64,000 bases of DNA from Dehalococcoidales bacterium (GTDB lineage Bacteria; Chloroflexota; Dehalococcoidia; Dehalococcoidales; UBA2162): the NCBI GenBank assembly GCA_016932435.1, contig JAFGCW010000082.1, forward strand, positions 13,550 through 77,549, in the 5' to 3' direction. Positions 1 to 8,953 of the stretch are shown here, one piece after another; within the stretch, counting starts at the first letter, position 1, and every line of letters starts with the position of its first letter. The notes beneath the pieces are model-generated. The model ran no database searches, was not told where the DNA came from, and saw only the letters and a list, made by a program, of their open reading frames with translations. Position numbers and translations under genes: made by a program.

Positions 1-2
1 GT

Positions 3-437
3 ATGCCGTTATGGCGTGGAGATGCAACTTTTATGTCCCAGAAGCATTTCGAAAGGTTCTACTGGCCGGGACTGAAAAAGCAACTGGTAGAACTCAGCAA
101 GCTGGGGTATGTGCCGATTCCTGTTTTCGAGGACTACTTCGGTGAACGCCTTGAATGCCTTCTGGAACTTGAAAAAGCGTCAATCATCGCCCTGGTTGAT
201 TATACAGACGTGTTCGAGATATCAAAAATGCTAAAAGGACATCTCTGTGTTATGGGTGGCGGTCCACTGTCTCATAAAGTAGCATCGATACAGGAAGTAG
301 AAGACTACAATAAGAGAGTGATCGATGAGTGTGCACCGGACGGAGGTTTTATTCTCATGCTCAGGCTTCCTGTCGGGCAAAAAAAGGAAGACGTTCAGGC
401 TATGATCCGGAGACTGAAAGAATACGCTAAATACTAG
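3..437 (+). CDS. Uroporphyrinogen decarboxylase-like protein, C-terminal part (cut by window edge)
   Basis: This is the last 144 residues of a longer gene that begins before the window; the frame is open to the first base. The visible part resembles the C-terminal half of the URO-D/MtaA/CmuA TIM-barrel superfamily: a conserved Gly-rich stretch (MGGGPLSH) is followed by a helix and the phosphate-loop-like APDGGFILM segment, and the protein ends in a short charged helix. In anaerobes many such proteins are methyltransferases acting on corrinoid proteins rather than haem enzymes. The N-terminal catalytic residues are outside the window, so the substrate cannot be assigned. An alpha/beta hydrolase follows after 24 bp, probably in the same transcript. 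Confidence 0.75.
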   Translation: MPLWRGDATFMSQKHFERFYWPGLKKQLVELSKLGYVPIPVFEDYFGERLECLLELEKASIIALVDYTDVFEISKMLKGHLCVMGGGPLSHKVASIQEVEDYNKRVIDECAPDGGFILMLRLPVGQKKEDVQAMIRRLKEYAKY

Positions 438-461
438 GTTATTTCTTAGCGAGGTGTAAAT

Positions 462-1271
462 ATGATTGAGTACACAGATAACTTCCTGCAGATTAACGGA
501 GTGAAGTTGCATTATTATCGGGCTGGAGTTGGTGATCAGTCACTGATACTGCTTCATGGCGCTTCAGATAACGGTATGTGCTGGAAACCGACCGCTGATT
601 TACTTGCCGAAGAATACGATGTAATTATACCCGACGCCCAGGGACATGGTTTGTCAGATAGACTTGGACCTGGATTTAAATTTTCGGATCAGGCACATCA
701 GGTCGCCGGTCTGGCAAGAGAACTTGCAGTTAAAGAGCCTGTCATCATGGGTCATTCAATGGGAGGCAGTTGTGCGACAAACGTCGCTGCGCTCTATCCC
801 GACCTACCCAGGGCGATCATACTCGAAGATCCCGGCTGGATGACACCGGGAGAAGCTGCGCCGAACCCGGGTGAAGGTGCCAGGGAAATGAGAGAAAGAG
901 CGGAACAGTTCAAGAATCTGACTGTCGAGGAACTTATTGAACAGTGTCATAAGGAAAGTCCTTTATGGTCGTACGAAGAACTCGTTCCCTGGGCCGAATC
1001 GAAAAAACAATTCGATACCAACCTTTTCTCTTCGTTCAATATCAATGAGTTACCCTGGTCGGATATGGTACCGAAAATACAATGCCCGGCTTTACTGTTT
1101 ACAGCAGAAACAGGGATAGTAAGCGATGATACGGTTGCCAAAGCAATGGATATATGGACGGCGGACAAACCGTTATCCCATGTGAAAGTGATGGGGGTGG
1201 GGCACAATATCCGCCGTGAAAATTTTACATTATTCTATGATTCCGTACAGGAATTCTTAAAGGGGCTGTAG
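462..1271 (+). CDS. Alpha/beta hydrolase
   Basis: A 269-residue alpha/beta-hydrolase-fold enzyme, the usual length for single-domain members. The oxyanion-hole motif LLHGASDNG lies near residue 30, the nucleophile elbow GHSMGG near residue 97, and the catalytic His is in GVGHNIRRE near the C terminus; the acid is probably the Asp in the SDDT region. No signal peptide is seen, so it should be cytoplasmic. The ATG has a GAGGTG ribosome site about 6 bases upstream. It follows the URO-D-like gene closely and ends in a strong terminator. The substrate (ester, epoxide, haloalkane or C-C bond) cannot be read from the sequence. Confidence 0.85.
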   Translation: MIEYTDNFLQINGVKLHYYRAGVGDQSLILLHGASDNGMCWKPTADLLAEEYDVIIPDAQGHGLSDRLGPGFKFSDQAHQVAGLARELAVKEPVIMGHSMGGSCATNVAALYPDLPRAIILEDPGWMTPGEAAPNPGEGAREMRERAEQFKNLTVEELIEQCHKESPLWSYEELVPWAESKKQFDTNLFSSFNINELPWSDMVPKIQCPALLFTAETGIVSDDTVAKAMDIWTADKPLSHVKVMGVGHNIRRENFTLFYDSVQEFLKGL

Positions 1272-1290
1272 TAAATTACAGCCCCTTTTT
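1261..1290 (+). terminator. Rho-independent terminator
   Basis: A perfect 10-bp stem (1261-1270 with 1277-1286) and a six-base loop are followed by a T run. It overlaps the stop codon of the alpha/beta hydrolase gene and sits between convergent genes. Confidence 0.85.
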
Positions 1291-1302
1291 CACTATGATC
1301 GA

Positions 1303-1752
1303 TTATAAGAAACCCTCGCCCTCTTTCGTCTGGCTGGACCCGTATTCTGAGGCCATGAGCATATGACCGAAATAGAAGGGTTTCGTTACCTCTCGCATGT
1401 AAATAGGTGCATGGTTGATCCCAGGTGGGATGGTGATTATCGCTGCTGTAGTAATGATGTGTTTTTCCCATTCGTCACCCAGCGCGATCTCTGCAACGCC
1501 GCCCAGTTCCGGATAGTTTTCCATATCCGTCGGTAGAAAGAACAAAATCTCATCACAGTTATGATCATGCGGAGGATCGGCTAACATGTGCGGGGCAAGG
1601 ATTGCATTGAAATTAAAATGGAAGCCGAAATCGCCGACATCTTCAATGAGAGCTTTATGCATCGTAATTGCCTGTTTATAGGTAATTCTACGCTGCATTT
1701 GATTTGCCTGTATGTTTCTCTTTATATATTTTTCATATTTTGATTCAGCCAT
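1303..1752 (-). CDS. Small cupin-like protein
   Basis: A 149-residue protein with a cupin-like pattern: HDHNCDE near residue 63 (metal-ligand-type His/Asp/Glu cluster) and a second part with a PPGINHAP segment supplying a further His. It starts with MAESKYEKYI, nearly the same as the next gene (MAETKYGKYI), so the two are paralogues; a third relative is at 29542-30009. No signal peptide is present. The family looks like an uncharacterised single-domain cupin that probably binds a metal; the ligand or reaction is unknown. It converges with the hydrolase gene and lies 69 bp downstream of the second cupin gene, so the pair may be co-transcribed. Confidence 0.7.
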   Translation of the reverse strand: MAESKYEKYIKRNIQANQMQRRITYKQAITMHKALIEDVGDFGFHFNFNAILAPHMLADPPHDHNCDEILFFLPTDMENYPELGGVAEIALGDEWEKHIITTAAIITIPPGINHAPIYMREVTKPFYFGHMLMASEYGSSQTKEGEGFL

Positions 1753-1821
1753 TGTATGAAGACTCCTTTACATCCTAATCAGTTATTTCCAGAATATAGT
1801 CCCGGTAGTAAGGTATTTCCT

Positions 1822-2223
1822 TTATTTATGGGGTGCCAGACAAATAGTACAGAAAATAACCGGTTTATCAACCCTGGTAAAAGTCACCGGTCCGTGTACC
1901 ATACCTTTAGGAAGACAGATGATAGAGGGAGTATTTATTGTACTCATTTCTCCTTCTTCACCCATAGATATTTCAACTTCAGCTTCGAATTCATCCGGCT
2001 CCGCAGGATCATTACCGGTAAAGACAATAAACTCATCGTAGTCATGGGAAATGGGTTCCTCTATTATCTTCGCCGGTTGAGATATGTATTTCCAATTAAG
2101 ATGGGGTTCATCGATTACCCAGTCTTCGGTTTCCAATGTCCTCGTCCTGACTCCCGGCGGGTCAGATGGCACCTTCTCATTCGTTCCTCTTACTATGTAT
2201 TTTCCATATTTTGTTTCAGCCAT
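1822..2223 (-). CDS. Small cupin-like protein (paralogue)
   Basis: A 133-residue relative of the adjacent gene. It keeps the N-terminal MAETKYGKYI motif, the acidic first cupin motif (SHDYDEFIVF, with one His of the pair replaced by Tyr) and the second motif (LPKGMVHGPV) carrying the other His. An AAGGAG ribosome site precedes the ATG. The loss of one first-motif His suggests altered or absent metal binding compared with the paralogue at 29542, which has HSHPFDE. The function is unknown. Confidence 0.7.
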   Translation of the reverse strand: MAETKYGKYIVRGTNEKVPSDPPGVRTRTLETEDWVIDEPHLNWKYISQPAKIIEEPISHDYDEFIVFTGNDPAEPDEFEAEVEISMGEEGEMSTINTPSIICLPKGMVHGPVTFTRVDKPVIFCTICLAPHK

Positions 2224-2497
2224 ATCTTTTTACTCCTTCTATTAAATAACTATTCGGCCAGAGACTCGAGTTAATCACGAATTGCTTTTTCCCCAGGATT
2301 AGAAAAAGAAAATAACAACGATTTGCCTGAGACACAAACTACATGATTGGGCATCTTTTTGTCAAGAACAAGGCAAAAGTATACCGACTTATTGATTCGT
2401 GACGGGCTGACTATTTCAATAAAAGATACGATAGTATCATAAAGTTTACTCGTAATGACCCCTTACGGTCAGTCATATTATGTTAATGTAAACATAT

Positions 2498-2532
2498 ACA
2501 CCTGTTTTTAAAAATAAACAGGTGTCTTATAT
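2498..2532 (+). terminator. Hairpin, terminator-like
   Basis: A perfect 10-bp stem, ACACCTGTTT paired with AAACAGGTGT, with an 8-base AT-rich loop and a T-rich 3' side. It lies 110 bp upstream of the kinase gene with no gene ending before it on the + strand, so it could be a transcription barrier, an attenuator or a protein-binding palindrome. Confidence 0.45.
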
Positions 2533-2598
2533 TTGTTTGAAGCTTGCTAAACATGCATATATTCGATGATATGTATAAAAAATCTATACATAATATGT

Positions 2599-2626
2599 TT
2601 GACATAACTAGCTCATACAATAAATT
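2599..2626 (+). promoter_or_regulatory. Possible promoter of the histidine kinase
   Basis: TTGACA at 2599-2604, then a 16-base spacer and TAAATT at 2621-2626. The -35 is perfect and the -10 weak. A start site about 7 bases on would leave almost no leader before the ATG at 2642. Confidence 0.4.
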
Positions 2627-2641
2627 CACAGGCAGGGCTTT

Positions 2642-5599
2642 ATGAGTGAAAGTATAAATAGTACGCAAATAAGAGAATTACTTACTACCATAGCTCAGGT
2701 GTCTCGCGGAAACTATGATACCAGGATGATAACATCGGGAAAACACACCGAGTTCGATTCGATTTCCGCCGGTCTCAATATGATGATAAACGAAATAAGA
2801 ATAAGGCAGGAAGACCTGGAGGAGCAGAGGGTAAAAATAAACGCCCTTAATGACAGCCTGATAAACGAAATCCATGAACGCACACAAGCCGAGAGTCTTT
2901 ATAAAACGTTAACCGAGAACTCTACGACGGGTATCTATATTGTACAAAACGGCAAGTTCGTTTTCTTTAACGAAGTATTCAGGATGAACAATGGTTATAC
3001 GGCAGACGAATTACTTGGTATGAATTCTCTTGATCTCATTCATCCTGAGGACAGGGAATATGTCAGGCAATGTGCCATAGATATGTTAAAGAGAAAAAGA
3101 ACACAGCCGTATGAGTTCAGGATCATTGACAAATCAGGAAATACCTTATGGTCATGGGAAAAAGTGACCAGTATCGTATATAACGGCGAAATAGCTGCGA
3201 TGGGGAATTTCATCGATATTACCGAGAGAAAAAAGACGGAAGAAGCCCTTAGTTTATCTGATGCTATTCTCAAGTCAATCCACGAAGGTGTAATCGGTAT
3301 GGATACCGAATTTAATATCACCTACTGGAATGATATCTGCGAATCTACATTTGGTATCACGGCTGAAGAAGCGAACGGCAAATTCATCGGTGATTTACTC
3401 CAGATGGAAGAAGAGTACGAGGGACAGAACGATGAAAGGCTGAAAATCCTTTTTGCTCAGGGACATAAGAATGAGGAACAGCTGTATATAACTCCCAAGG
3501 GAAATGTATGGGTTGACGTTCACGTGCAGGCGATAGAAAAAGATGGTGATCGAGTAGGATGGGTCACCCTGGCGAGTGATATTACTGAGCGTAAAGAAAT
3601 GGAGAAGGTAATAAAGGAGAATGAAGAAAGGTTCTCCACGATATTCTATTATAATCCGTTGCCGATGAGTATTTTTTCACCAAATACGAGAGAAGTGCTG
3701 GATGTGAATTCAGCATTTGCGAAACAATGCGGATTGCCTCCAGAGGAGTGCAGGGGCAAACGGTTCGATGATCTAACCGCATTTGTAGATAAGGAAAAGC
3801 AGGCAGATTTATCAAAACGCATGGAGGAGAAAGGACGGGTAGATGGTTTCGAAGCCCAGGTAATACTCAGTACGGGAGAAGTGCGGACGATGCTGCTTTC
3901 GAACCGTTTAATAACAATTGGTGGTGAGGAATATTTTGTTACCGCATCGAATGATATTACCGAACAGAAACGTATCGAAGAGCAGATACAAATGACCAAC
4001 AAACAACTGGATGAACAGAATGAGAAACTCCATATCCAGGCTAATCAATTAATACAACAACAGCAAGAGCTGGTCGGGAAGAACAGGGAGATAGAACGCG
4101 CCAACCAGATGAAGTCTGAATTTCTAGCCAGTATGTCACACGAACTTCGGACACCGCTTAACGCAGTAATAGGATTTTCCGAGTTAATGCTGGACGGCAT
4201 TACCGGTAATATTAATGATGAACAGAGAGAATGCCTGAGTGACATCCTCAACAGTGGCCAACATCTCCTCGAACTCATCAATGATGTTCTAGATCTGTCC
4301 AAGGTAGAAGTCGGAAAAATGGAGTTCAGGCCGACTGAACTTAGTGTAGAAGACGTAATCACCGAAGCGGTTCAAACTATCAAGTCATTGCTGGATCAGA
4401 AAGAGCACAAGGTAATTATTAATATCGAAGAAAGTATCGGGCTGATCTTTGCGGATAAAAGCAGGCTGAGACAAGTGTTGCTCAATTTACTTAGTAATGC
4501 TACGAAGTTTACACACCAGGGTGGAACAATAGAGGTAACTGCAGTAACAAAAGACGGCATGTGTCTAATAGGCGTAAAAGATAATGGAATCGGAATTAAA
4601 AAAGAAGACCAGGAAAAGATTTTCGAGGTATTTACCCAGGCAGAGGCAATCCAGGACGAAACTCCGAAGGGAACGGGCTTAGGTCTTACCCTGACAAGGC
4701 AGTTCCTGGCTGCAATGTCCGGAAAAATCTGGGTAGAGAGTGAATATGATGATGGAAGTACCTTTTTCTTTACAATTCCTTTCGCAGAAATGGTAGATGC
4801 GACGTCTGAATCAGATGAAGAAACCATGACTTCGAAATCAGGTCAACGACCATTACCTCGGCTGAAAAATGAAACTATCCTTATTATAGATGATGATGCT
4901 GTAACCAGGAAATTATTCTCCGCCTGGCTGACGGAGGAAGGGTACTCGATCGCTGAAGCCTCAAATGCTGATGAAGGAATAAAGCAGGCAGATACATTGC
5001 TTCCGAATATTATCATCCTGGATATACTGATGCCGGACAAGGACGGCTGGTACGTACTAAACGAGCTGAAGTCAAAGGCAAAAACGAGTAATATTCCGGT
5101 AGTTATTACTTCATTCGGTGAAGAAAGAGAAATGGCTTTCAGTCTTGGAGCAATTGATTACTTTAACAAACCGATTAATAAGAAGAGATTTCAGAAACGC
5201 ATCGCCGAAATCGGTCTAGAACGACACGACAGAGTGCTGATTGTCGATGATAATCCTGCCGATATACATCTTATTTCATCCATACTGGAAACAGAAGGTA
5301 TAACGGCTCTTTCAGCTAATGGCGGTAAAGAAGGTATAGAAATAATTCATAGAGAAAAGCCGTCATTGATAGTACTCGACCTGATGATGCCGGAGCTTTC
5401 AGGATTTGAGGTAATCGACGAACTTCATGAAACTGAAGAAGCTAAAGATATCCCTATTATCGTTATGACATCAAAGGATCTCTCAACCGATGAATTAAGC
5501 TACCTGAGATGTCAGACCGAAGGAGTGGTTAAGAAGGGTTCTTTTTGCCGTGAAGATTTTCTTTCAACCATAAAGAAACTGATTAAGTCTGAAGTATAA
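2642..5599 (+). CDS. Cytoplasmic hybrid histidine kinase (HAMP-PAS3-HisKA-HATPase-REC2)
   Basis: A 985-residue hybrid sensor kinase with no membrane segment. Domains in order: a HAMP-like helix pair (about 8-60), three PAS/PAC sensor domains (about 85-198, 203-318 and 325-443), a coiled coil (445-490), HisKA with the phospho-acceptor His500 in SMSHELRTPLN, HATPase_c (about 605-715) with N-box NLLSNATKF, G1 DNGIGI and G2 GTGLGL, then two receivers with phospho-acceptors Asp794 and Asp913. The second receiver lacks a clean alpha4-beta5 Lys-Pro motif (it has VVKKG). It is followed by a lone receiver and a receiver-CpaE-like protein, then pilus motor genes, which suggests it controls pilus assembly or surface behaviour. 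The PAS ligands are unknown. Confidence 0.93.
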   Translation: MSESINSTQIRELLTTIAQVSRGNYDTRMITSGKHTEFDSISAGLNMMINEIRIRQEDLEEQRVKINALNDSLINEIHERTQAESLYKTLTENSTTGIYIVQNGKFVFFNEVFRMNNGYTADELLGMNSLDLIHPEDREYVRQCAIDMLKRKRTQPYEFRIIDKSGNTLWSWEKVTSIVYNGEIAAMGNFIDITERKKTEEALSLSDAILKSIHEGVIGMDTEFNITYWNDICESTFGITAEEANGKFIGDLLQMEEEYEGQNDERLKILFAQGHKNEEQLYITPKGNVWVDVHVQAIEKDGDRVGWVTLASDITERKEMEKVIKENEERFSTIFYYNPLPMSIFSPNTREVLDVNSAFAKQCGLPPEECRGKRFDDLTAFVDKEKQADLSKRMEEKGRVDGFEAQVILSTGEVRTMLLSNRLITIGGEEYFVTASNDITEQKRIEEQIQMTNKQLDEQNEKLHIQANQLIQQQQELVGKNREIERANQMKSEFLASMSHELRTPLNAVIGFSELMLDGITGNINDEQRECLSDILNSGQHLLELINDVLDLSKVEVGKMEFRPTELSVEDVITEAVQTIKSLLDQKEHKVIINIEESIGLIFADKSRLRQVLLNLLSNATKFTHQGGTIEVTAVTKDGMCLIGVKDNGIGIKKEDQEKIFEVFTQAEAIQDETPKGTGLGLTLTRQFLAAMSGKIWVESEYDDGSTFFFTIPFAEMVDATSESDEETMTSKSGQRPLPRLKNETILIIDDDAVTRKLFSAWLTEEGYSIAEASNADEGIKQADTLLPNIIILDILMPDKDGWYVLNELKSKAKTSNIPVVITSFGEEREMAFSLGAIDYFNKPINKKRFQKRIAEIGLERHDRVLIVDDNPADIHLISSILETEGITALSANGGKEGIEIIHREKPSLIVLDLMMPELSGFEVIDELHETEEAKDIPIIVMTSKDLSTDELSYLRCQTEGVVKKGSFCREDFLSTIKKLIKSEV

Positions 5600-5627
5600 T
5601 AACTCGGACATAACCGGAGAAGATGAA

Positions 5628-5996
5628 ATGTCGAAAAAAGTACTGATAGTAGAAGATGACCCTAAAAACATGAAACTGGCCATGATGACATTAAAATCAT
5701 GCGGTTACGATTTGATATGCGCCGTAGACGGAGAAGATGCAGTAAATACAGCGTTCGCCGAAAAACCGGATATTATCCTGATGGATATGCAATTACCGAA
5801 GATAAGCGGGATCGATGCGACAAGACAGATTAGAGAGCATCCTGACTTACTTGAAATACCTATACTCGCATTAACCGCTTATGCCATGAAAGGCGATGAA
5901 GATAAATACATCGATGCCGGTTGTACCGCTTATATGTCCAAACCCATAAATACAAGAGAATTACCCGTCAAGGTTGCAGAATTACTTGGAGAGTAA
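5628..5996 (+). CDS. Single-domain response regulator (DivK-like)
   Basis: 122 residues, receiver domain only. The acidic pocket is EDD near residue 9-11, the phospho-acceptor is Asp53 in ILMDMQLP, the Thr is in LALTAYAM and the Lys in YMSKPIN. With no output domain it probably shuttles phosphate or binds a partner, as DivK or CheY do. It starts 28 bp after the hybrid kinase with an ACCGGAGAAG ribosome site, so the kinase is its likely donor. Confidence 0.9.
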   Translation: MSKKVLIVEDDPKNMKLAMMTLKSCGYDLICAVDGEDAVNTAFAEKPDIILMDMQLPKISGIDATRQIREHPDLLEIPILALTAYAMKGDEDKYIDAGCTAYMSKPINTRELPVKVAELLGE

Positions 5997-6042
5997 TATA
6001 TTCTATAAAAAGAATTCACAATTTACCATCCAGGAGGTTATT

Positions 6043-7155
6043 GTGCCAACAATACTGGTTGTCGATGATGACCCAGCAGGCCAGAGATTAATTAAATATA
6101 TGCTTAGTCCCGAAGGATATGAGGTCCTTACGGCTTCTAACGGTATTCTGGGACTACAGATGGCAACTCAACAATCTCCTGATCTTGTCATTCTTGACGT
6201 AATGCTTCCGGGTCTCGATGGTTTTGAAGTGTGCAGGAGACTTCGCGAAGGCTCTAATACGGCGAATATATCTATCGTCATGCTTTCAGGGAAAACCCAG
6301 GAAACCGACAGAGACACCGGTATGAAAATGGGCGCTGACGCTTATCTTATAAAACCGGTAAATAAACAGGAACTGATTGATACGGTAAACAGACTTGTTA
6401 ATGAAAAAACCGAAGTTGTTGAACAACATCATGGAAAAATCATTACATTCATAGGAGCACGAGGAGGCTTAGGAACCAGCACTTTAACTACCAATGTTTC
6501 AGTTGCGTTAGCGGACAAAGGTTACTCAACTCTCCTTGTTGACCTGAGTCCATCATTCAGTATCCTGGCTGATATGATGGGATTAACCGTCGAACAATCC
6601 GCCGCAGGATTATTCAGAGGAACGGGAGGAGTGGTAAGTTCCAGTGTTATCAAAGAATTAATGGTAGACCATCCATCAGGCGTCAAGCTGCTTTGGGCTG
6701 ATGTATTTCCCGAAGAGTATGGCAGCATGACCAGGGAGAATGTAGAAACATTGATGCAGGAGACCGGGAATTTATCGGACTTCATCATTGTGGATGTACC
6801 TGCCTCGCCCTCAGACCAAGCCGTAGCTGCTCTCACAGCGGCCGACACCGTTATCCTTGTATCGGGAGCTGCCAAAGAATCACTGGAACGAATCGACACT
6901 TCGGTAACACGATTATCCAGGTTTGGTGTAAACAGTAATAGAGTCAAGCTGATACTGGTAGATCGAGCTGGTAATGCGAATAACCATAGCCTATCCACGG
7001 CCGGTGGTCTTCCGGTTCTGGGATTTGTACATTATTGTGACAGCGAATGTGCTGAAGCTGAAGCTACGAACACCCCTGTGATAACCAAGGCACCCTTTTC
7101 GAAAATTGCAGAAGATATCTATAAGATCGCTATAAAAATCTCCATTTTAGAATAA
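6043..7155 (+). CDS. Receiver-CpaE/TadZ-like ATPase fusion
   Basis: About 370 residues. The GTG at 6043 is preferred because CAGGAGGT sits just upstream and the protein then opens directly with the receiver (MPTILVVDDDP); an ATG at 5974 would add 23 unrelated residues overlapping the previous gene. Residues 1-120 form an intact receiver with Asp52 and a Lys in LIKPVN. From about 138 there is a MinD/ParA-like domain whose P-loop reads GARGGLGTSTLTTN: both the signature Lys and the P-loop Lys of KGGVGKT are missing. CpaE/TadZ proteins localise pilus machinery at the pole, and such relaxed P-loops occur in that family. Here it precedes PilB/PilC-type genes. Confidence 0.85.
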   Translation: MPTILVVDDDPAGQRLIKYMLSPEGYEVLTASNGILGLQMATQQSPDLVILDVMLPGLDGFEVCRRLREGSNTANISIVMLSGKTQETDRDTGMKMGADAYLIKPVNKQELIDTVNRLVNEKTEVVEQHHGKIITFIGARGGLGTSTLTTNVSVALADKGYSTLLVDLSPSFSILADMMGLTVEQSAAGLFRGTGGVVSSSVIKELMVDHPSGVKLLWADVFPEEYGSMTRENVETLMQETGNLSDFIIVDVPASPSDQAVAALTAADTVILVSGAAKESLERIDTSVTRLSRFGVNSNRVKLILVDRAGNANNHSLSTAGGLPVLGFVHYCDSECAEAEATNTPVITKAPFSKIAEDIYKIAIKISILE

Positions 7156-7189
7156 TATTAACAGATATATAATCTACAGGATAGGTAAA

Positions 7190-8920
7190 TTGGATACTGA
7201 AAAAATAGAAACTGCAAATGAAGTTGAAACTTCACCGGATACCGGAAAGATCCTTGGTGAACTGCTGATTGAAGCAAACCTGATAACGCAACGACAACTC
7301 GAATCTGCACTTGATATTCAGCAAACCCAGGGAAGGAAATTGGGGGAGATACTTGTAGAACACAGATTTGTCACTCCTGAAGACTTGACTGCTATGCTCA
7401 GCGTACAGATAAACGTACCGTTCATAGACCTGAAAAGGCATACCCTTCAATCTCAGATACTCAGCCGGGTTTCAGAATGGATGGCGAGAAAGTATACCGC
7501 TGTTCCTCTTGATATCGTTGATGAGTCTCTTATTATGGTGATGGCTGATCCCGAGGATACCCAGGCAATTAATGACCTGACCGCACACACCGGTATGCAG
7601 ATTCAACCGGCAATCGGTATCTCTGGTGATATCCGTGAAGCTATCGACCTGAATTATCAGGCAAAAGGTGAAATAGAACAGGAAGTACAACGACTGGTTC
7701 CTTCATATGAGGTTGGTAAAAGAATTGAACCGTTACTATCCATTGATACTGCAAAGAATACTCCCATTATACGAACGGTGGAATTATTTATAAATCAGGC
7801 AGTAAAGGGAAGGGCTTCCGATATTCATTTCGAGCCACAAAAAGACAGATTACGAATCAGGTACAGGATCGATGGTATTCTTCACGAGTTTATGTCTCTT
7901 CCGATGGAAGTTCATCCGGCTCTTGTTTCAAGGATCAAAATCCTTGCCGGTATGAATATTGCCGAACAACGGCAGCCGCAGGACGGGCAGATTTCCTACA
8001 CGGTCGATGACAGGGAGATCGATATACGTGTCGCTACCGTAGACAGCGCTTACGGTGAAATGGTTGTACTCCGTATACTGGATAAATCACGTTCGTTGCT
8101 TGAACTCGGTCAACTTGGCTTTCTTGAAGAGGATCTGCAGAAATATAAGAAGATGCTCGCAACCCCATACGGACTGATATTGTCAGCCGGACCTACCGGT
8201 TCGGGTAAGACGACCACTCTCTACGCATCCATTAACGAACTCGATCGTAAACAAAGAAACATTGTAACAATCGAAGATCCTATCGAATATTATTTCGATG
8301 ACATTAACCAGATTCAGGTAAATACGAAAGCCGGAATCACATTTGCCAGCGGCCTGAGAGCAATGATGCGTCTTGATCCTGATATAATTCTCGTTGGCGA
8401 GATGCGCGATGAAGACACGGCGAATACCGGTATACAGGCTGCTCTTACAGGACATCTCGTTCTTTCATCAATACATGTGAATGATGCCGTCAACGCATTT
8501 CCCAGATTGGTTCACCTTGGGATAGAACCGTTTTACTCATCGTCCGCTCTTATCGGCGTAATCGCTCAACGTATGGTACGCCGGATATGTCCTCATTGTC
8601 GGGTTACTGCAGATGTACCACCAGCAGAAAATGATGTCTACGAACGGATTACGGGTGAAAGTCTCAGAGAATACCAATACGGCACAGGCTGTAATTTTTG
8701 CGGAAATACCGGTTTCCTGGGGAGAATAGGCGTCTTCGAGATACTCGAAGTCAACGAACGACTCAGGCAAATGGTTACCGACGGCACTTCGACACAGGAG
8801 ATACGAGTTCAGGCAATAAACGAAGGCATGACACCGATGATTTTAGACGGTATGAGAAAGATAAAAGAAGGTATCACTACACCGGCGGAAGTAATTCGTA
8901 CAGTAGTATCGGTTGAATAA
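7190..8920 (+). CDS. pilB: Type IV pilus/type II secretion assembly ATPase PilB/GspE
   Basis: 576 residues, normal for PilB/GspE, beginning at TTG after an AGGATAGG site. An MshEN/GspE_N-type domain covers about 20-155; the hexameric ATPase follows. The Walker A is GPTGSGKTT at 334-342, the Walker B region is DIILVGEMRD near 398-407, and the zinc-binding tetracysteine motif is CPHC...CNFC (467-504). It drives pilin polymerisation at the inner face of the membrane. PilC and prepilin genes follow. No PilT-like retraction ATPase is in the window. Confidence 0.95.
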   Translation: MDTEKIETANEVETSPDTGKILGELLIEANLITQRQLESALDIQQTQGRKLGEILVEHRFVTPEDLTAMLSVQINVPFIDLKRHTLQSQILSRVSEWMARKYTAVPLDIVDESLIMVMADPEDTQAINDLTAHTGMQIQPAIGISGDIREAIDLNYQAKGEIEQEVQRLVPSYEVGKRIEPLLSIDTAKNTPIIRTVELFINQAVKGRASDIHFEPQKDRLRIRYRIDGILHEFMSLPMEVHPALVSRIKILAGMNIAEQRQPQDGQISYTVDDREIDIRVATVDSAYGEMVVLRILDKSRSLLELGQLGFLEEDLQKYKKMLATPYGLILSAGPTGSGKTTTLYASINELDRKQRNIVTIEDPIEYYFDDINQIQVNTKAGITFASGLRAMMRLDPDIILVGEMRDEDTANTGIQAALTGHLVLSSIHVNDAVNAFPRLVHLGIEPFYSSSALIGVIAQRMVRRICPHCRVTADVPPAENDVYERITGESLREYQYGTGCNFCGNTGFLGRIGVFEILEVNERLRQMVTDGTSTQEIRVQAINEGMTPMILDGMRKIKEGITTPAEVIRTVVSVE

Positions 8921-8953
8921 ACCACATTATTCTATAAAGTTCGAGATATTTTC

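Larger units (their letters stand above)
2224..2641. other. Intergenic region between divergent genes
   Basis: 418 bp without a gene. It should hold the promoters of the minus-strand cupin pair and of the plus-strand histidine kinase. The AT-rich right half contains a 10-bp inverted repeat (2498-2507 / 2516-2525) and a possible kinase promoter (see separate entries). Nothing else recognisable was seen. Confidence 0.6.

Noticed and set aside
1756..2274. 172-codon open frame on the + strand
   Set aside because: It lies antisense to the second cupin gene, which has a ribosome site and two paralogues; the antisense translation is low-complexity and unlike a protein family.
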